From Dimorphilus gyrociliatus (lineage: Eukaryota; Annelida; Polychaeta; Dinophilidae), in NCBI GenBank assembly GCA_904063045.1, contig CAJFCJ010000010.1:1488001-1552000 (forward strand): a stretch of 64,000 nt of DNA, given 5' to 3'. The first letter of the stretch is position 1. Each line of letters opens with the position of its first letter. The position numbers were made by a program, and so were the translations under genes. The notes beneath the pieces were generated by a model. That model was not told the DNA's origin. It saw only the letters and a program-made list of their open reading frames with translations, and made no database searches. Positions 1-11,274 of the stretch are shown here, in pieces.

Positions 1-1080
1 CCAAAAGAAGATACTATTCAAGATGTTGTGGTACCTCCCCAGAAGCCTAAAGAAGATACTATTCAAGACGTAGTGGTACCTCCCCAAAAGCCTAAAGAGG
101 ATACTATTCAAGATGTTGTGGTACCTCCCCAGAAACCTAAAGAAGATACCATTCAAGATGTAGTAGTACCTCCCCAAAAGCCTAAAGAAGATACCATTCA
201 AGATGTAGTGGTACCTCCCCAGAAGCCTAAAGAAGATACTATTCAAGATGTAATTGCTCCTCCGCAAAAGCCTATAGAAGATACCATTCAAGATGTAGTG
301 GTACCTCCCCAGAAACCTAAAGAAGATATTATTCAAGATGTAGTGGTACCTCCCCAGAAACCTAAAGAAGATACTATTCAAGATGTTGTGGTACCTCCAA
401 AAAAGCCAAAAGAAGATACTATTCAAGATGTTGTGGTACCTCCCCAGAAGCCTAAAGAAGATACTATTCAAGACGTAGTGGTACCTCCCCAAAAGCCTAA
501 AGAGGATACCATTCAAGATGTAGTGGTACCTCCCCAAAAGCCAAAAGAAGATACTATTCAAGATGTACTGGTACCTCCCCAAAAGCCTAAAGAGGATACC
601 ATTCAAGATGTAGTAGTACCTCCCCAAAAGCCAAAAGAAGATACTATTCAAGATGTAGTGGTACCTCCCCAGAAACCTAAAGAAGATACTATTCAAGATG
701 TAGTGGTACCTCCCCAAAAGCCTAAAGAAGATACTATTCAAGATGTAGTAGTACCTCCCCAAAAGCCAAAAGAAGATACTATTCAAGATGTAGTGGTACC
801 TCCCCAGAAACCTAAAGAAGATACTATTCAAGATGTAGTGGTACCTCCCCAAAAGCCTAAAGAAGATACTATTCAAGATGTAGTAGTACCTCCCCAAAAG
901 CCAAAAGAAGATACTATTCAAGATGTAGTGGTACCTCCCCAGAAACCTAAAGAGGATACCATTCAAGATGTAGTGGTACCTCCCCAAAAGCCTATAGAAG
1001 ATACCATTCAAGATGTAGTGGTACCTCCCCAAAAGCCTAAAGAGGATACCATTCAAGATGTAGTGGTACCTCCCCAAAAG
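1..1080 (+). repeat. 45-bp tandem repeat (24 units) coding 15-residue units
   Basis: Units start at position 1 and recur every 45 bases without indels to 1080. A 25th unit begins at 1081 and diverges after the ATTCAAG core. Most differences are silent third-position changes (agatact/agatacc, gtagtg/gttgtg). A few change residues: Ile-Ala-Pro at about 252, KPI at about 270, EDII at about 325, PPKKP at about 400. The array is charged, Pro-rich and lacks Cys, so it is probably an extended spacer. Near-identity of neighbours suggests recent unequal exchange or gene conversion. Confidence 0.97.
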
Positions 1081-2296
1081 CCACAAGAAGACACTATTCA
1101 AGAAACAACTACAGCTGCCATGAAGATCACGACACAAACTACCGAAAGAACCACCAGTCAGACGACGAAGAGAATCACTAGAAGAACCACAAAGAAGACT
1201 AGAATTACTAGAAAACCTGGTATAAATATTGAAAAAAATATGTTACATACTATATATCTTTTTCATAATTAGCTTATAAAAACATTTGCAAGTATGATGT
1301 AAAAGGAAAAGCTGGAAACACTGACTCATTTGTTTTGACTCTTTTGAAGTATATTAATCTATATAGAAGTCGGCAAAGATCAAGTAATATGCACAAATTG
1401 GTAATTCTAAATTTTGATTACAATTTTACAATTTTTGAGATTCATTTAAATGTGTTTATAGGAATGGAATGCAACATTAGCTTGTGATGCCAAAAAGACT
1501 TCAAGGCTCTGCCGAAAAGGATGGGCAAGAAATTATATGCAGGTAAGAAATTTGCTTGTTTTTGATTATATGTTCAAGAAACTAACTATACTCTTAATCA
1601 CAAATCATGAAATAGATGACAGATCGAGTAACTGATGCAGAGAGCTACTTTCCATCATCGGTTAACAAGTTTTCGGATAGTAGGATAATGAACAAGTTTC
1701 TCTATTATCGCATAACTCAGCGCTGGTTTAAATATGAACAAGAAAGCTATGATTATGTAACAGGAAGGTGCAGAAGAAACTGCGATAGATATAAAACAGT
1801 AACTTTTTTTGTATATTCTAAACTTCTGACTGATAAAAGTTTTTAAACAATCTATTCGGGAATAGCTTACTTTGGCTTCGGCAACTGAGATTGGATGCGC
1901 ATGGAATTTATGTCGTAGAAGTGGAGGAAAGTCAGATTTTTTTCTTGTATGTAATCTGACACCTGATTCAAATATAAAAAAGTATCCTAAACATCCTTTA
2001 AGACCCTTTTTGAAAGGAAAAGCTTGTAGTGAATGCAGATTTTGCGCAGGAACATACTGCGGTATGTCTTACTGATAAGATTGCGTGATGTGATAATTAA
2101 TATTAACTTTTTTCAGATTCAAGACATCCTTTACACCGATACGCAAACAAGTACGAATGCGCTAAATGTGTCAGATGTATTAAAGGATTATGCAGTAAGT
2201 TTAAAAAATTCAACAATAAAATTTTAATTTAAAAAAATTTCACCATTTCTCTATTCTCTAGCGAAATATTCTCACTATGCATATGGTTATATGTGA
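1..2296 (+). CDS. CAP-domain (CRISP/GLIPR-like) secreted protein with long 15-residue tandem repeat, 5' partial
   Basis: Seven exons join in phase: 1-1219, 1306-1400, 1462-1542, 1616-1798, 1866-2061, 2117-2194 and 2262-2296 (stop 2294-2296). The window starts inside the gene and holds 628 codons. Exon 1 is 24 in-frame repeats of a 15-residue unit (PKEDTIQDVVVPPQK), then a Thr/Arg/Lys-rich linker. The CAP domain follows: LLKYINLYRSRQ, EWNATLACDA, then RYKTLTLASATEIGCAW, which matches the family's HYTQLVWA..T.IGCA block. A Cys-rich tail (CSECRFCAGTYC, ECAKCVRCIKGLC) recalls the CRISP hinge. CAP proteins are usually secreted; the signal peptide, if any, lies upstream of the window. The usual CAP His in HYTQ is Arg here. 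The target is unknown. Confidence 0.85.
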
Positions 2297-5200
2297 TTCA
2301 CTTTATGAATATTGTATACTACTGGAGGAAACCCATTGGAAAGTTTCAATGAAGATACAACCATAAAATAACATTTGTAACGATAACCAAAAAATTATTC
2401 TTGAGTAAAATACTGAATTTTCTTAATTCTTTTTATTTTCTTCTCTGTTTTTTCTTTCAAACTTTCCAATGTTCTTTATTTAGAAATCTCTATTATTTCT
2501 CGTCTTGGAAAAAATCTAGAAAACATATAAAAAAAAAGTATATATAAAAATTAATTATCAGAACTTAAATTCTTACTTGAAAAGGAAGGCTTAAACGGTT
2601 TTTTTGTTTAATTTCATGCAAAATCTTGTCTTGTTTTCTCTCCGTTAATAAATCAAGAAAGTCATTCAAGTTGTTTTAGCAAACACAAATCAACCTTTGA
2701 CTCTTTGCCTTAAGATTATCTATAAAAGAAGATTAATTTAATTATATTAATTAATAATATATAATAATAAACTCTGAATACTTGATATAATTATTAGAAT
2801 AAATGTAAATATACAAAATGTATTCATACGGTACATATCTAAATTTATATAATATTTCGAGCAAAGATTATTAATACAGATATAGAATATTATATTAAAT
2901 AAATCTATAACTGTAAAATATAAACCATTTTTGCAGTTGACACTTCCATTTTGCAGTTACGATGAAGATTCCAGTTTTTTATTATAATTTTTAAATGTTA
3001 GATATAAATTTTATAAAAGAAATTGACAAATTTTATAAAATCAATAAAGAAGAAACTTATATTCTGTTGAAAACATTTAGAGAGATTGATATAATAACAT
3101 AGGAGCCGATTATTATTATTATTATTAATATCAACGACACAATTAATTATCTAATTACTGATACTTATTAATAATGAAAAGAAATTTTCCGTAAGATTTA
3201 ATTAATTAGTTGGCTTCTAAAAGGGTATAGAAACAAACCAAACTAGAAATTCTTGAGTGTAGAATGGTGTATATGTATATATTACAGTATACAGCTATAT
3301 ACATTCTTATATACTGATTTAGTGTTGTGCGCAACAAGATGTTTAGGTCCCGATAGCTACTATTTATAATATTCGTACGTAACATAAATTTCTTGCTCAC
3401 CTGATAAAAATCATAACAAACAATTCGTCAAAGTATCCATTGTTTCTCTTTTTTCACCGATTATTTGCCTTACAAGATCATCCTTTTTTAAATATTAAAA
3501 AAGGATATGATCTACTAGACGTGTTTTACGATCAAACTACAGAATCTTTATATCTTCAATCTTTAGAAGTAATTTCTTAATGAGAGAATGTTTGCTTTCA
3601 TTGTTGACTGATAGATAGTGGATATAAATATTTAAAAATAGTTAGATAGACTTATTTTCCGCTGACAAAGATTCGTTTATCAGCGATTTTATAGACAAAC
3701 AAATGAAAATTAATTTGTTAGAATTAATTACAAGAATGATTTTTTTTCTATCCTTCCGGGAAGAAATTTCAGTTAAATAGTAGATTTTCCTGTTCCTTAT
3801 TTACGGAAAATATTGAGAGTATATTAGAAATAACGCGACAGTAAATAGTTAACATTTTCCTTCCATTGATCCATTTTCTAAAACGCTGAAATTATTATTA
3901 GTATAGAAAAAAATGTACTTTTACAATATTATTAAGTTTTATGTTTTCTTTTTACAGATTTTATTAGACCTACAATGGAGTATATTGTTATATTTTCTTC
4001 ATTTATTGTAGTCTTTGCAGTTGATAATAGTCTTCTCGTACAAAACTCTCCTTTTATATTAACTTTTCCATCTTTCTGATACTCCTATTCACTATTTAGC
4101 AACTTAAAAGGCAAATTGTTAAAAACTGAAGATAATAAATATATATATTTATATATTATTCATTATATTATATTATATATATATATAGTTAAATGACAAT
4201 GTTTCATTCATGACTTGAGGGTAAATTTACGAGTTTTATTAAATCCGAAGGATAAGGAAGTTGTTTTATTTTAATACAATAAAAATAGATAAGGAACTAA
4301 TCGTTTTTAATTACAAAAAATCATATAAGAAAAATGAATTGTTATTATAATATTAGTAAAAGAAATATACAAAAACTTCTTACAAACATCGATACTAATA
4401 CCTTTTATGTTTATATCTTTTTATTCCAATAATCATTCATAATTCTATATCGACAATACTTCTTCAATCTTTTAAAAGTCCAAAAGTTTTATCTATCTAT
4501 ATAGTTGATAATTACGAGAGAACGTTTTAATTCTTATGAGAATATTGATTAAATAGTCCTCTTTTAATATGCATATTCATTGTTGAAGATCCTTTTCATG
4601 ATATATTGTAAAATTATGGTTCGTAGTGACGAAACTTTGATTTATAGTGTAAAGACGTAGAAACTTTCATCATCTTATATTTTCTTTGGTATTTTTTATA
4701 ATCATGGTCGAAATGAACAAAATACTGTTACTGGAAATAACGAGAACGAGTTTTTCTCATAGCAATAGAATGCTTTTTTTTAAATAGACAATTAGAATAA
4801 TATGAACCTTTTTCCATTTCTAGTAAAAAACTAAAACTATATATAAATATAAATGTAATACACATCATTGGAGAAAAATTACTGATAACTGGATACTTTA
4901 TAAATAACGTTCACTAGACCAAATATTGGATTAGAAAAAAAAAACTACAAACAAATGACCACGAATTGTTTAACTATAATAGAATAAAAGAATATACAAG
5001 TGAGATGTTGGAGTTTTTTTTGTCACAAAACATCCGACAAAGTTTGTTTTTTTCTTTTCTCCCAGATAAAGAAGTGTATAGGATTATTTTTTTATATTTT
5101 CAAACGTTAACTCTACACAAGTAAAGTCTCTTTCGTGACCTGCTAATTGCGTTTCTTCTTTCGAATAAAAAAATGATAGTAGATACTTCACATACTAAGA

Positions 5201-5353
5201 GTTTTTTTTTTGTGGAACGAATGATATCTGTACAAAATTTTAAATATGAAACTAAAAATTCTTCTATTTCTTGTTTGTTTGTTTTTGTTTGTTTGTTCGT
5301 TTTTGAAAAAAATATATCATTAACATAACAAAGTCGGATGAGGAATATTGTAA
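2297..5353. other. AT-rich intergenic stretch between tail-to-tail genes
   Basis: About 3 kb lies between the CAP gene stop and the NONO stop on the other strand. I see no exon with recognisable protein similarity on either strand. It contains AT-rich simple sequence (ATT run near 3112-3130, TA tract near 4140-4190, TTTG-type repeat near 5270-5300) and presumably the 3' UTRs of both genes. Confidence 0.6.
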
Positions 5354-8300
5354 TTAATGTCTCTCTTGTCTGAGACCAGCTAAAGTACGTTGGACATTAG
5401 CCAAAACATTCCCAGGCAAATTAATGCCCCTAGCGATGTTTGAAATATTCTCATGGTGAGCCTGTAAATATATATAAAAAAAACATATTTTTTTTAAAAG
5501 TATTAATACATTAAAGAAATTTTTTTCCTTTTTTAATCGAAAATAGCTTTTTTTTTAACATTAAAATCATTTTCTTTTGATTTTTTTTTTCTTTCTCTTC
5601 CTTTTTTTTCAAAGAATGAAAAATTTCGAAATCAGATTTTTACACATATTATAAAAGATTAAAATGAGTCAACTTGAATTGTGTAATACATTTAAAACGT
5701 ATCGCTTCTTCTATTTAAATAAAAGATAAAATTCATATATAAAAATGTATACAGTATATACTCAAATAATACTTTATAATGGGTGTTCAGACAATTTTCT
5801 TAAACTTTTACGAAGCTACGGTTGAAGGGTAAATCATTCACGAGAGACGGTTCATTTTTCAATTATCTCAATAAGAATTTACGAAGATTTATGAATGGTT
5901 ACTTATTAGCGAATTTTTACCATTTTGAAAGTACGAAATTATTGGAATAAGCTTTATAAAACAGTATACATTTTATATGTATATTCTTAAAATTTAATTA
6001 AAATTGTATTTCGAGAATTGTCCCGCACTTTATAATCGAATATGCTGAACACCCTTCCTCTCTTTTTTGCTATAAATATTTTCTTCCCTTATTCAATAAT
6101 TCAACTAATTGAATAATTTCAAATTGTATTTAGATATTTACAAAAAAAGAAAATCATTCAAGGTTAAGTTATGTATCTATTTTTTTTCTTTCTTTCAGAA
6201 ATTTTTAACACCATACAGAAAAAAAAAGAAGCATATATCATTTTAAGAACGTCTTTTTTTTTTTACCCCAAATATTAACAATATCTATTATTTTAAAGAG
6301 AATAACAAATAGAAAATCCTCTTAGAATCTTTAATATAGAACAAACTGTAACAAGATTAGCTTGTAGATGATGATTTAAAACAAATAGCCCAATGATTTT
6401 CCACGTTAGGAATATACAACTCGTTTAGAATGTTTCTACCAAATCTTAAAAGAAAATAAATGCTGAATTGTACACTAATTAATTATCTTTTTCTTTTTTC
6501 AACGGCAATTTATAAATCAAATGGATAGCAAATGCTTAAGGACAATATCTAAATTTTATCACAGACAGTGGCGTTTTTACTTTAAATAAAAAAAAATCAT
6601 GTGGAAAAAAACTGAATATCAAAATAATAAAAAATATGTATAAATATATATATGCTGTGGATATATCTCGATAGATAAAAGTAAAAATATACACAAATTT
6701 TTTCTATAAACAAAAGTTTATCTGTCGATTTATAAATCATGTTAAAAACCATTGAACCGAATATCTTTACCATGGTGGTTCGTTTATAGATCTGATTACG
6801 TAACAAGTTAATAACATACGAGAAACCTTACAAAAGTCGTTTTTTCGTTGAGTAAAGAGTTTAAAAAAAAGGAGGTCGAAAAGTACTCACCCCTGGACCA
6901 CTGAAACCTCCATCAAAATTTGGTGGAATAGGTGGTGGTTGCATAGCTCTTTGTCGATCTCTCATCTGCAAATATATACATTTTTGGATAAATCTTCCTT
7001 TCTTTTTTAAACGTATAATTAACTATTACCATAGCTTGTGGTGGTGGCATACGATCATCCTGATCATCCATATTCCTATGAGATTCAATTTATATTTATA
7101 ATATAACAAAAAACCGATTTGCATAATTGTAATAATGGATTTAGACTTACATTCCAACATTCATACCCATTGGAGGGATTCGATACCCCGTGTTACGATG
7201 GATCCCTTCCTCTAGTTTTCGAAGCTCTTGTTCTCTCCTCTGAATCTCTTCTCTCATTATTCTTGCTTGATGTTCTTTGTATACTAGATCCATTTCCTGT
7301 TCAATCTGTTTCATATCTTCTTCAAAACGCTGTCTAATTTGCTCTTTTCTTTCCATATCTTGTTGATATAAAGATTTCCATTTTAAACCAATATCATAAT
7401 CAAACGTTCCTGGTTCAGCGAACCTTGGGCCTTGTTCTCTAGCAGCGTAATATTGATTTGACTTCACAATGGAGTTTTCGCTTTGTCCATCTTCATCATC
7501 ATTTAAATCTAACATTTCAACAACAATGGGGCGCAATTCACTGTTTAATAAAAATTAACATGTTTTTTTGTCAAGATCTGTGAATATATAACTTACGATG
7601 TGAGAAAGAAAACGCGACTATTTATAGACTGAAGAGCTTTCTGAGCTGCGTTCTTGCGATTATACTCAACGATACCTTCTCCAATTGGTTTACCTTTGTC
7701 ATCTACAATAACAACAGCTCGGTCCACCTTACCAAACTGACTAAATGCTTCGTGAAGAATTTCATTTGAAACGTAAGGCGAAAGATGCTTAACTTTCAGA
7801 GCTTTTTGTACGGACGCAAATCTCACGCGAACGCTCCTGCCACATATTTGAGCATAATCCATTGCAGATTTTGCTTTAGCTGCCACTTCCGGGGAAGACT
7901 GAAATTGAATATTTTGATGAAGAGAATAAAAAGTATAAAGTTGTTCATACTTACGAAGCTTACAAAAGCAAAACTCTTAGCAGAATTAACAAACAGTTCA
8001 GTAATATCACCGAATTTCTTGAAAACGTCTGTCATGGTTTTCTCGTCTGCTTCCTTTGCAAGATTTCCTATAAATAGTCGACATTTACCGAGAGGTTTTG
8101 TATTAGGCCCATTAGATGAATGAGAATTTGATTCAGAACGTTGACTAGCCACTGAATCTCGATCGCTTTTTTCTTTTGATCTATGATTATTTTCGTTAGA
8201 AATGCCATCTGATTGCATTAATTCTGACTTCACGTCGTTATCATCCTTGATCTTTTCAGCTTCTCTCTTTTCTTGTTTTATTTGAGGTTCCGAGTTTTTT

Positions 8301-8533
8301 TCGTTAGATTTATCATCGTAAGATCTCTTTCCAGGGCCAGGTTTCCTCGGCTCATCGTTCTTGAACCGGTTACGATCTCGATCATCTCTGTAATCTCGAC
8401 GATAATTGTCTCTACCAAAACCTCCTCTGTGTGGTCCTCCTCGTTCTGGTCTTCCTCTATCATTGAAATTGTGTGGTCCTCTACCTCCTCTACCCATATG
8501 ACTCATTTGTCCTCTTCCACGAGGCCTATGCAT
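5354..8533 (-). CDS. nono: DBHS-family RNA-binding protein (NONO/SFPQ/PSPC1, fly NonA)
   Basis: Six exons on the minus strand: 8533-7955, 7898-7597, 7540-7151, 7075-7030, 6965-6891 and 5461-5354, giving 499 residues. The N-terminus is RG/RD-rich (1-70), then a charged linker. RRM1 begins near residue 151 (CRLFIGNL, FAFVSF), RRM2 follows (VRVRFASVQKALKVKHLSP), then the NOPS region (ELRPIVVEM, FDYDIGLKWKSLYQQD) and a long Glu/Gln/Arg coiled coil. The tail is Pro/Gly/Met-rich. DBHS proteins are nuclear and act in splicing, transcription and paraspeckle-like bodies, dimerising through RRM2-NOPS-coiled coil. The last intron (5462-6890) is 1.4 kb while the others are short. It is head to head with SNRPB. 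Whether it is closest to NONO, PSPC1 or SFPQ is not resolved. Confidence 0.93.
5781..6054. mobile_element. Possible MITE with 10-bp terminal inverted repeats
   Basis: GGGTGTTCAG at 5781-5790 is matched by CTGAACACCC at 6045-6054. Just inside, ACAATTTTCT on the left is mirrored by AGAATTGT near 6014, with different spacing. The ten bases ACTTTATAAT precede the left end (5771-5780) and recur inside the right end (6028-6037). No ORF lies inside. It sits in the last intron of NONO. No clear target-site duplication was seen, so the call is tentative. Confidence 0.4.
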
Positions 8534-8598
8534 TGCAAATTGGTATTTATAACTTCTTCTCCAATATTTCTTTTTAATGGAACAGACGGATGTAAACT

Positions 8599-8612
8599 AT
8601 GCGCATGCGCAG
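8599..8612. promoter_or_regulatory. Palindromic NRF-1-type site (TGCGCATGCGCA)
   Basis: The perfect palindrome TGCGCATGCGCA lies about 65 bases upstream of the NONO start codon, in the spacer shared with SNRPB. It matches the known NRF-1 (ewg family) consensus, common in CpG-type animal housekeeping promoters. A further half-like site, GAGCATGCGTAC, is near 8757-8768. Binding is inferred from the motif only. Confidence 0.55.
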
Positions 8613-9263
8613 TTAGTTTCACAAATAAAGCGAAGAAAGTGTATTATTCGAAAAACCTATAACCATAAATATAATTTCTTTAAAGTTTATAAATTTCTAT
8701 AAATTAATTAATTTTACAGTTTTAGGTGCTTTGAAAGATTTAGGTATATTTTTAATGAGCATGCGTACAACGTTAAGGAAACGGAAGCTCTCAAGACGCT
8801 ACCAGATCGACTTCCGATCGATAAGTTTACAATCTAGCGATCAATTATCGAATAGATATTTTTCAGAAAATTAGTTAAATGTTTAAAAATCCCAACATTA
8901 TTCCGCCAAAGCTATTCAGATTTATAGGTTTATGTCCAATTTATGAAATTTCACATTGCCATTTAAGTTTATTTTAAACTTGTAAATGCAAAGTTATTAA
9001 AAGTGCTTCTCCAGATTCTGAAAAATTGCTATTCTATCAATACTATTAGCTAAAAACTTTTTACAGATTCCATAATTTTCATAACTTTGCAAAATTTGTA
9101 ACATGAAAAGATTGAAATCGAATTGCCAACTGATATTTGTTATTAATCGAATCGAAACTGTCGGTACCTGAATCAGATCGGATAGCGAATTGAAACCGGT
9201 ATCTGGTATTCAGACAAACTACTTTTGATCGTTAAAATAGTATAATCTCAATTAAAACTAAAT

Positions 9264-10241
9264 ATGGTAAGCAATTCTGAAATGTATAATAATTTTCGAT
9301 AATTTAATGTGATTTTTATCTTTCGATTACTTGTAATTCAAAAGATAGTTGCAGATTTTCAATGTGTCCCTCTATTTTTCGTTCTTCAGCCTCTTATTTA
9401 TATTTTTATGCGTATAATTGTTAATTTTTTTATATTAACGATCTCTCTTTCAGATCGGGAAAAGTTCAAAAATGATGCAACATATAAACTACAGAATGCG
9501 ATGCTGCCTTCAAGACGGCCGAACATTTGTAGGAACATTTAAGGTATAGTAGTCTAATATTTGGTTTACGCTTTTCCCCTTAAAAGCAACTTTCAATTTA
9601 ATATGCTAGAGTACAAAAATTGAGTTGTATAGGTCCTAAATGAAAATTTTATTTCGGTTAAACTCAAAATTCTTTAAAAGATTTAGTTTTATAAAATGGT
9701 CTAACTATTTCATTTTAAATATCATCAAAATTTTCAATATCTTAAGTACCAGTCATATTAATAATAATCAGTAGCTGAAAATATATTTGAAATGTATCTA
9801 AATTTATTTCCTTTTTTTTAGGCATTTGACAAGCACATGAACCTTATTTTAGGAGACTGTGATGAATTTCGTAAAGTTAAAACAAAGAAAGGTGACAAAC
9901 CAGGCGAGCGTGAAGAGAAGAGAGTACTCGGTTTAGTTTTACTCAGAGGAGAACATTTAGTATCTATGACCGTTGAAGGTCCACCTCCTCCTGAAGAAAA
10001 TGTTGCCAGAGTCCCTCTATCAGCTGCAGGAGCTCTAGGTGGTCCAGGCATCGGAAGAGCAGCAGGTAGAGGCGTTGCGGGCCCCACAGGTGTTGCACCC
10101 GGCCTTTCAGGTCCCGTCAGAGGTGTTGGTGGACCTGCTCAACAGCAAATGCAGCCAGGCTTTAGAGGTCCACCGCCAAGAGGACCGCCAATGGGACAAC
10201 CTCCAATGGGTCGCGCAATGCCGCGACCACCAGGCTATTAA
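9264..10241 (+). CDS. snrpb: Small nuclear ribonucleoprotein-associated protein B (SmB/B')
   Basis: Three coding exons: 9264-9266, 9454-9543 and 9822-10241, giving 170 residues. Exon 1 codes only the initiator Met. Sm1 and Sm2 motifs are intact: [37 protein letters not shown], then [19 protein letters not shown]. The tail is Gly/Pro/Arg-rich with PPPRGPP- and PPGY-type segments, as in animal SmB. SmB is one of seven Sm proteins forming the ring on U1, U2, U4 and U5 snRNAs, so it is core spliceosome. The short tail is typical for invertebrates. The start was chosen because no other ATG gives the conserved GKSSKM start, and ATG|gtaagc is a good donor. Confidence 0.95.
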
Positions 10242-10979
10242 AACTTAAACGATTGTAAATTATCTTTATTTTCAATAGTATATTTTTGAAGTTGCGTCTA
10301 AATCATGTATCTTTCTTCAAAATTTATGATTTCCCATTGATAAAAAGAAGTAAGGGAATACTTCAGTAAATTTTGAAGCTGATAATTGTTAACGTTCCAA
10401 ATTTGGTTCATGTCTATAGCCTTCGGTCAAGATATTCATAAAAAAGAAAAAGAGGTATTTAACCGAAATGGTTTTTGTTACGTTACTGTAAAAAAATTAT
10501 TTGAAAAAATATATCTTTCAACAGCATAGATATATGTTTTAATTTACGTTATATCAATTTTTTACAGTTTCAACTCATAAGTTGTAATATAAATAAATCT
10601 TTTTACAAAAGACAAATCTTGTGTCAATTTACACTCTTTTATCTTCATTATGTGTAATTGATAAATTGCGTAATATCAAAATATTGCACAATTTAGATAT
10701 GCAGCGTTTGAAGGTTAAAGTTAGATGGCGTTAGCTTCAAAGTAAAATTCCATATTGGTTGTTGCGTCATATGTGAATAGTTTACAAAACTTATATATCA
10801 CCAATTTCTAAACTGTGTGAAAGCAGTACGTCGACAAATATGAATTAATAGGAAATTGGTCGCTCACATACCAGTTTATCCGTGTTCTCTAACGATAGGA
10901 AGAATTCTAATCTTTTGTTCTTATAAAGTGCCGGCAATTTAGGTAACATATATATATATAGTATATACTGTATGTAAAT
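10242..10979. other. Spacer between SNRPB and the SLC25 / small ORF pair
   Basis: It holds the presumed SNRPB 3' UTR and AT-rich sequence. An ATGGCG-core element (TTAGATGGCG) is at 10721-10730. A TATACTGTATG motif is near 10965. No convincing exon was seen. Confidence 0.5.
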
Positions 10980-11219
10980 TTATATATATTCTTGTACATA
11001 AATAAATGATTTTAATACAGTATAGGATTTAACATCTGTCAGATCTAAAAGACAATAATCATCTCCGTGTTTAGGATAAAAGGACGTCTTTCTTTCATTA
11101 TGTGTCGTAGCAAGATAATCTATAAAATTTTTGGATTGGATAGCACTCTTTATCGTCCCAACGAACCATCTAAATTTCCTACAGCTGACTTTAAATATTT
11201 TCGAATGCATAAAACTCAA
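10980..11219 (-). CDS. Small hypothetical ORF (79 aa) divergent from the SLC25 gene
   Basis: This uninterrupted reading frame has an ATG at 11217-11219, only 55 bases from the SLC25 start on the other strand. The protein is basic and of mixed composition (contains SCRKFRWFVGTIKSAIQSKN and YPKHGDDYCLLDL). It has no Cys motif, signal peptide or transmembrane segment that I can see, and I recognise no family. It could be a real small gene using a bidirectional promoter, or a chance ORF in 5' flank. Confidence 0.3.
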   Translation of the reverse strand: MSFMHSKIFKVSCRKFRWFVGTIKSAIQSKNFIDYLATTHNERKTSFYPKHGDDYCLLDLTDVKSYTVLKSFIYVQEYI

Positions 11220-11274
11220 GTTGCAAAGGGTAACTATTGATTTATAAACTTTATGGTAAAGTTGTACAACAATA

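Noticed and set aside
1-1080. CRISPR-like or satellite array at the left edge
   Set aside because: Units are contiguous with no spacers, stay in one reading frame and continue into CAP-domain exons, so this is a coding repeat.
8273-8662. Plus-strand open frame across the NONO first exon
   Set aside because: It is the antisense shadow of the RG/RD-rich NONO N-terminus, with biased composition and no family match.
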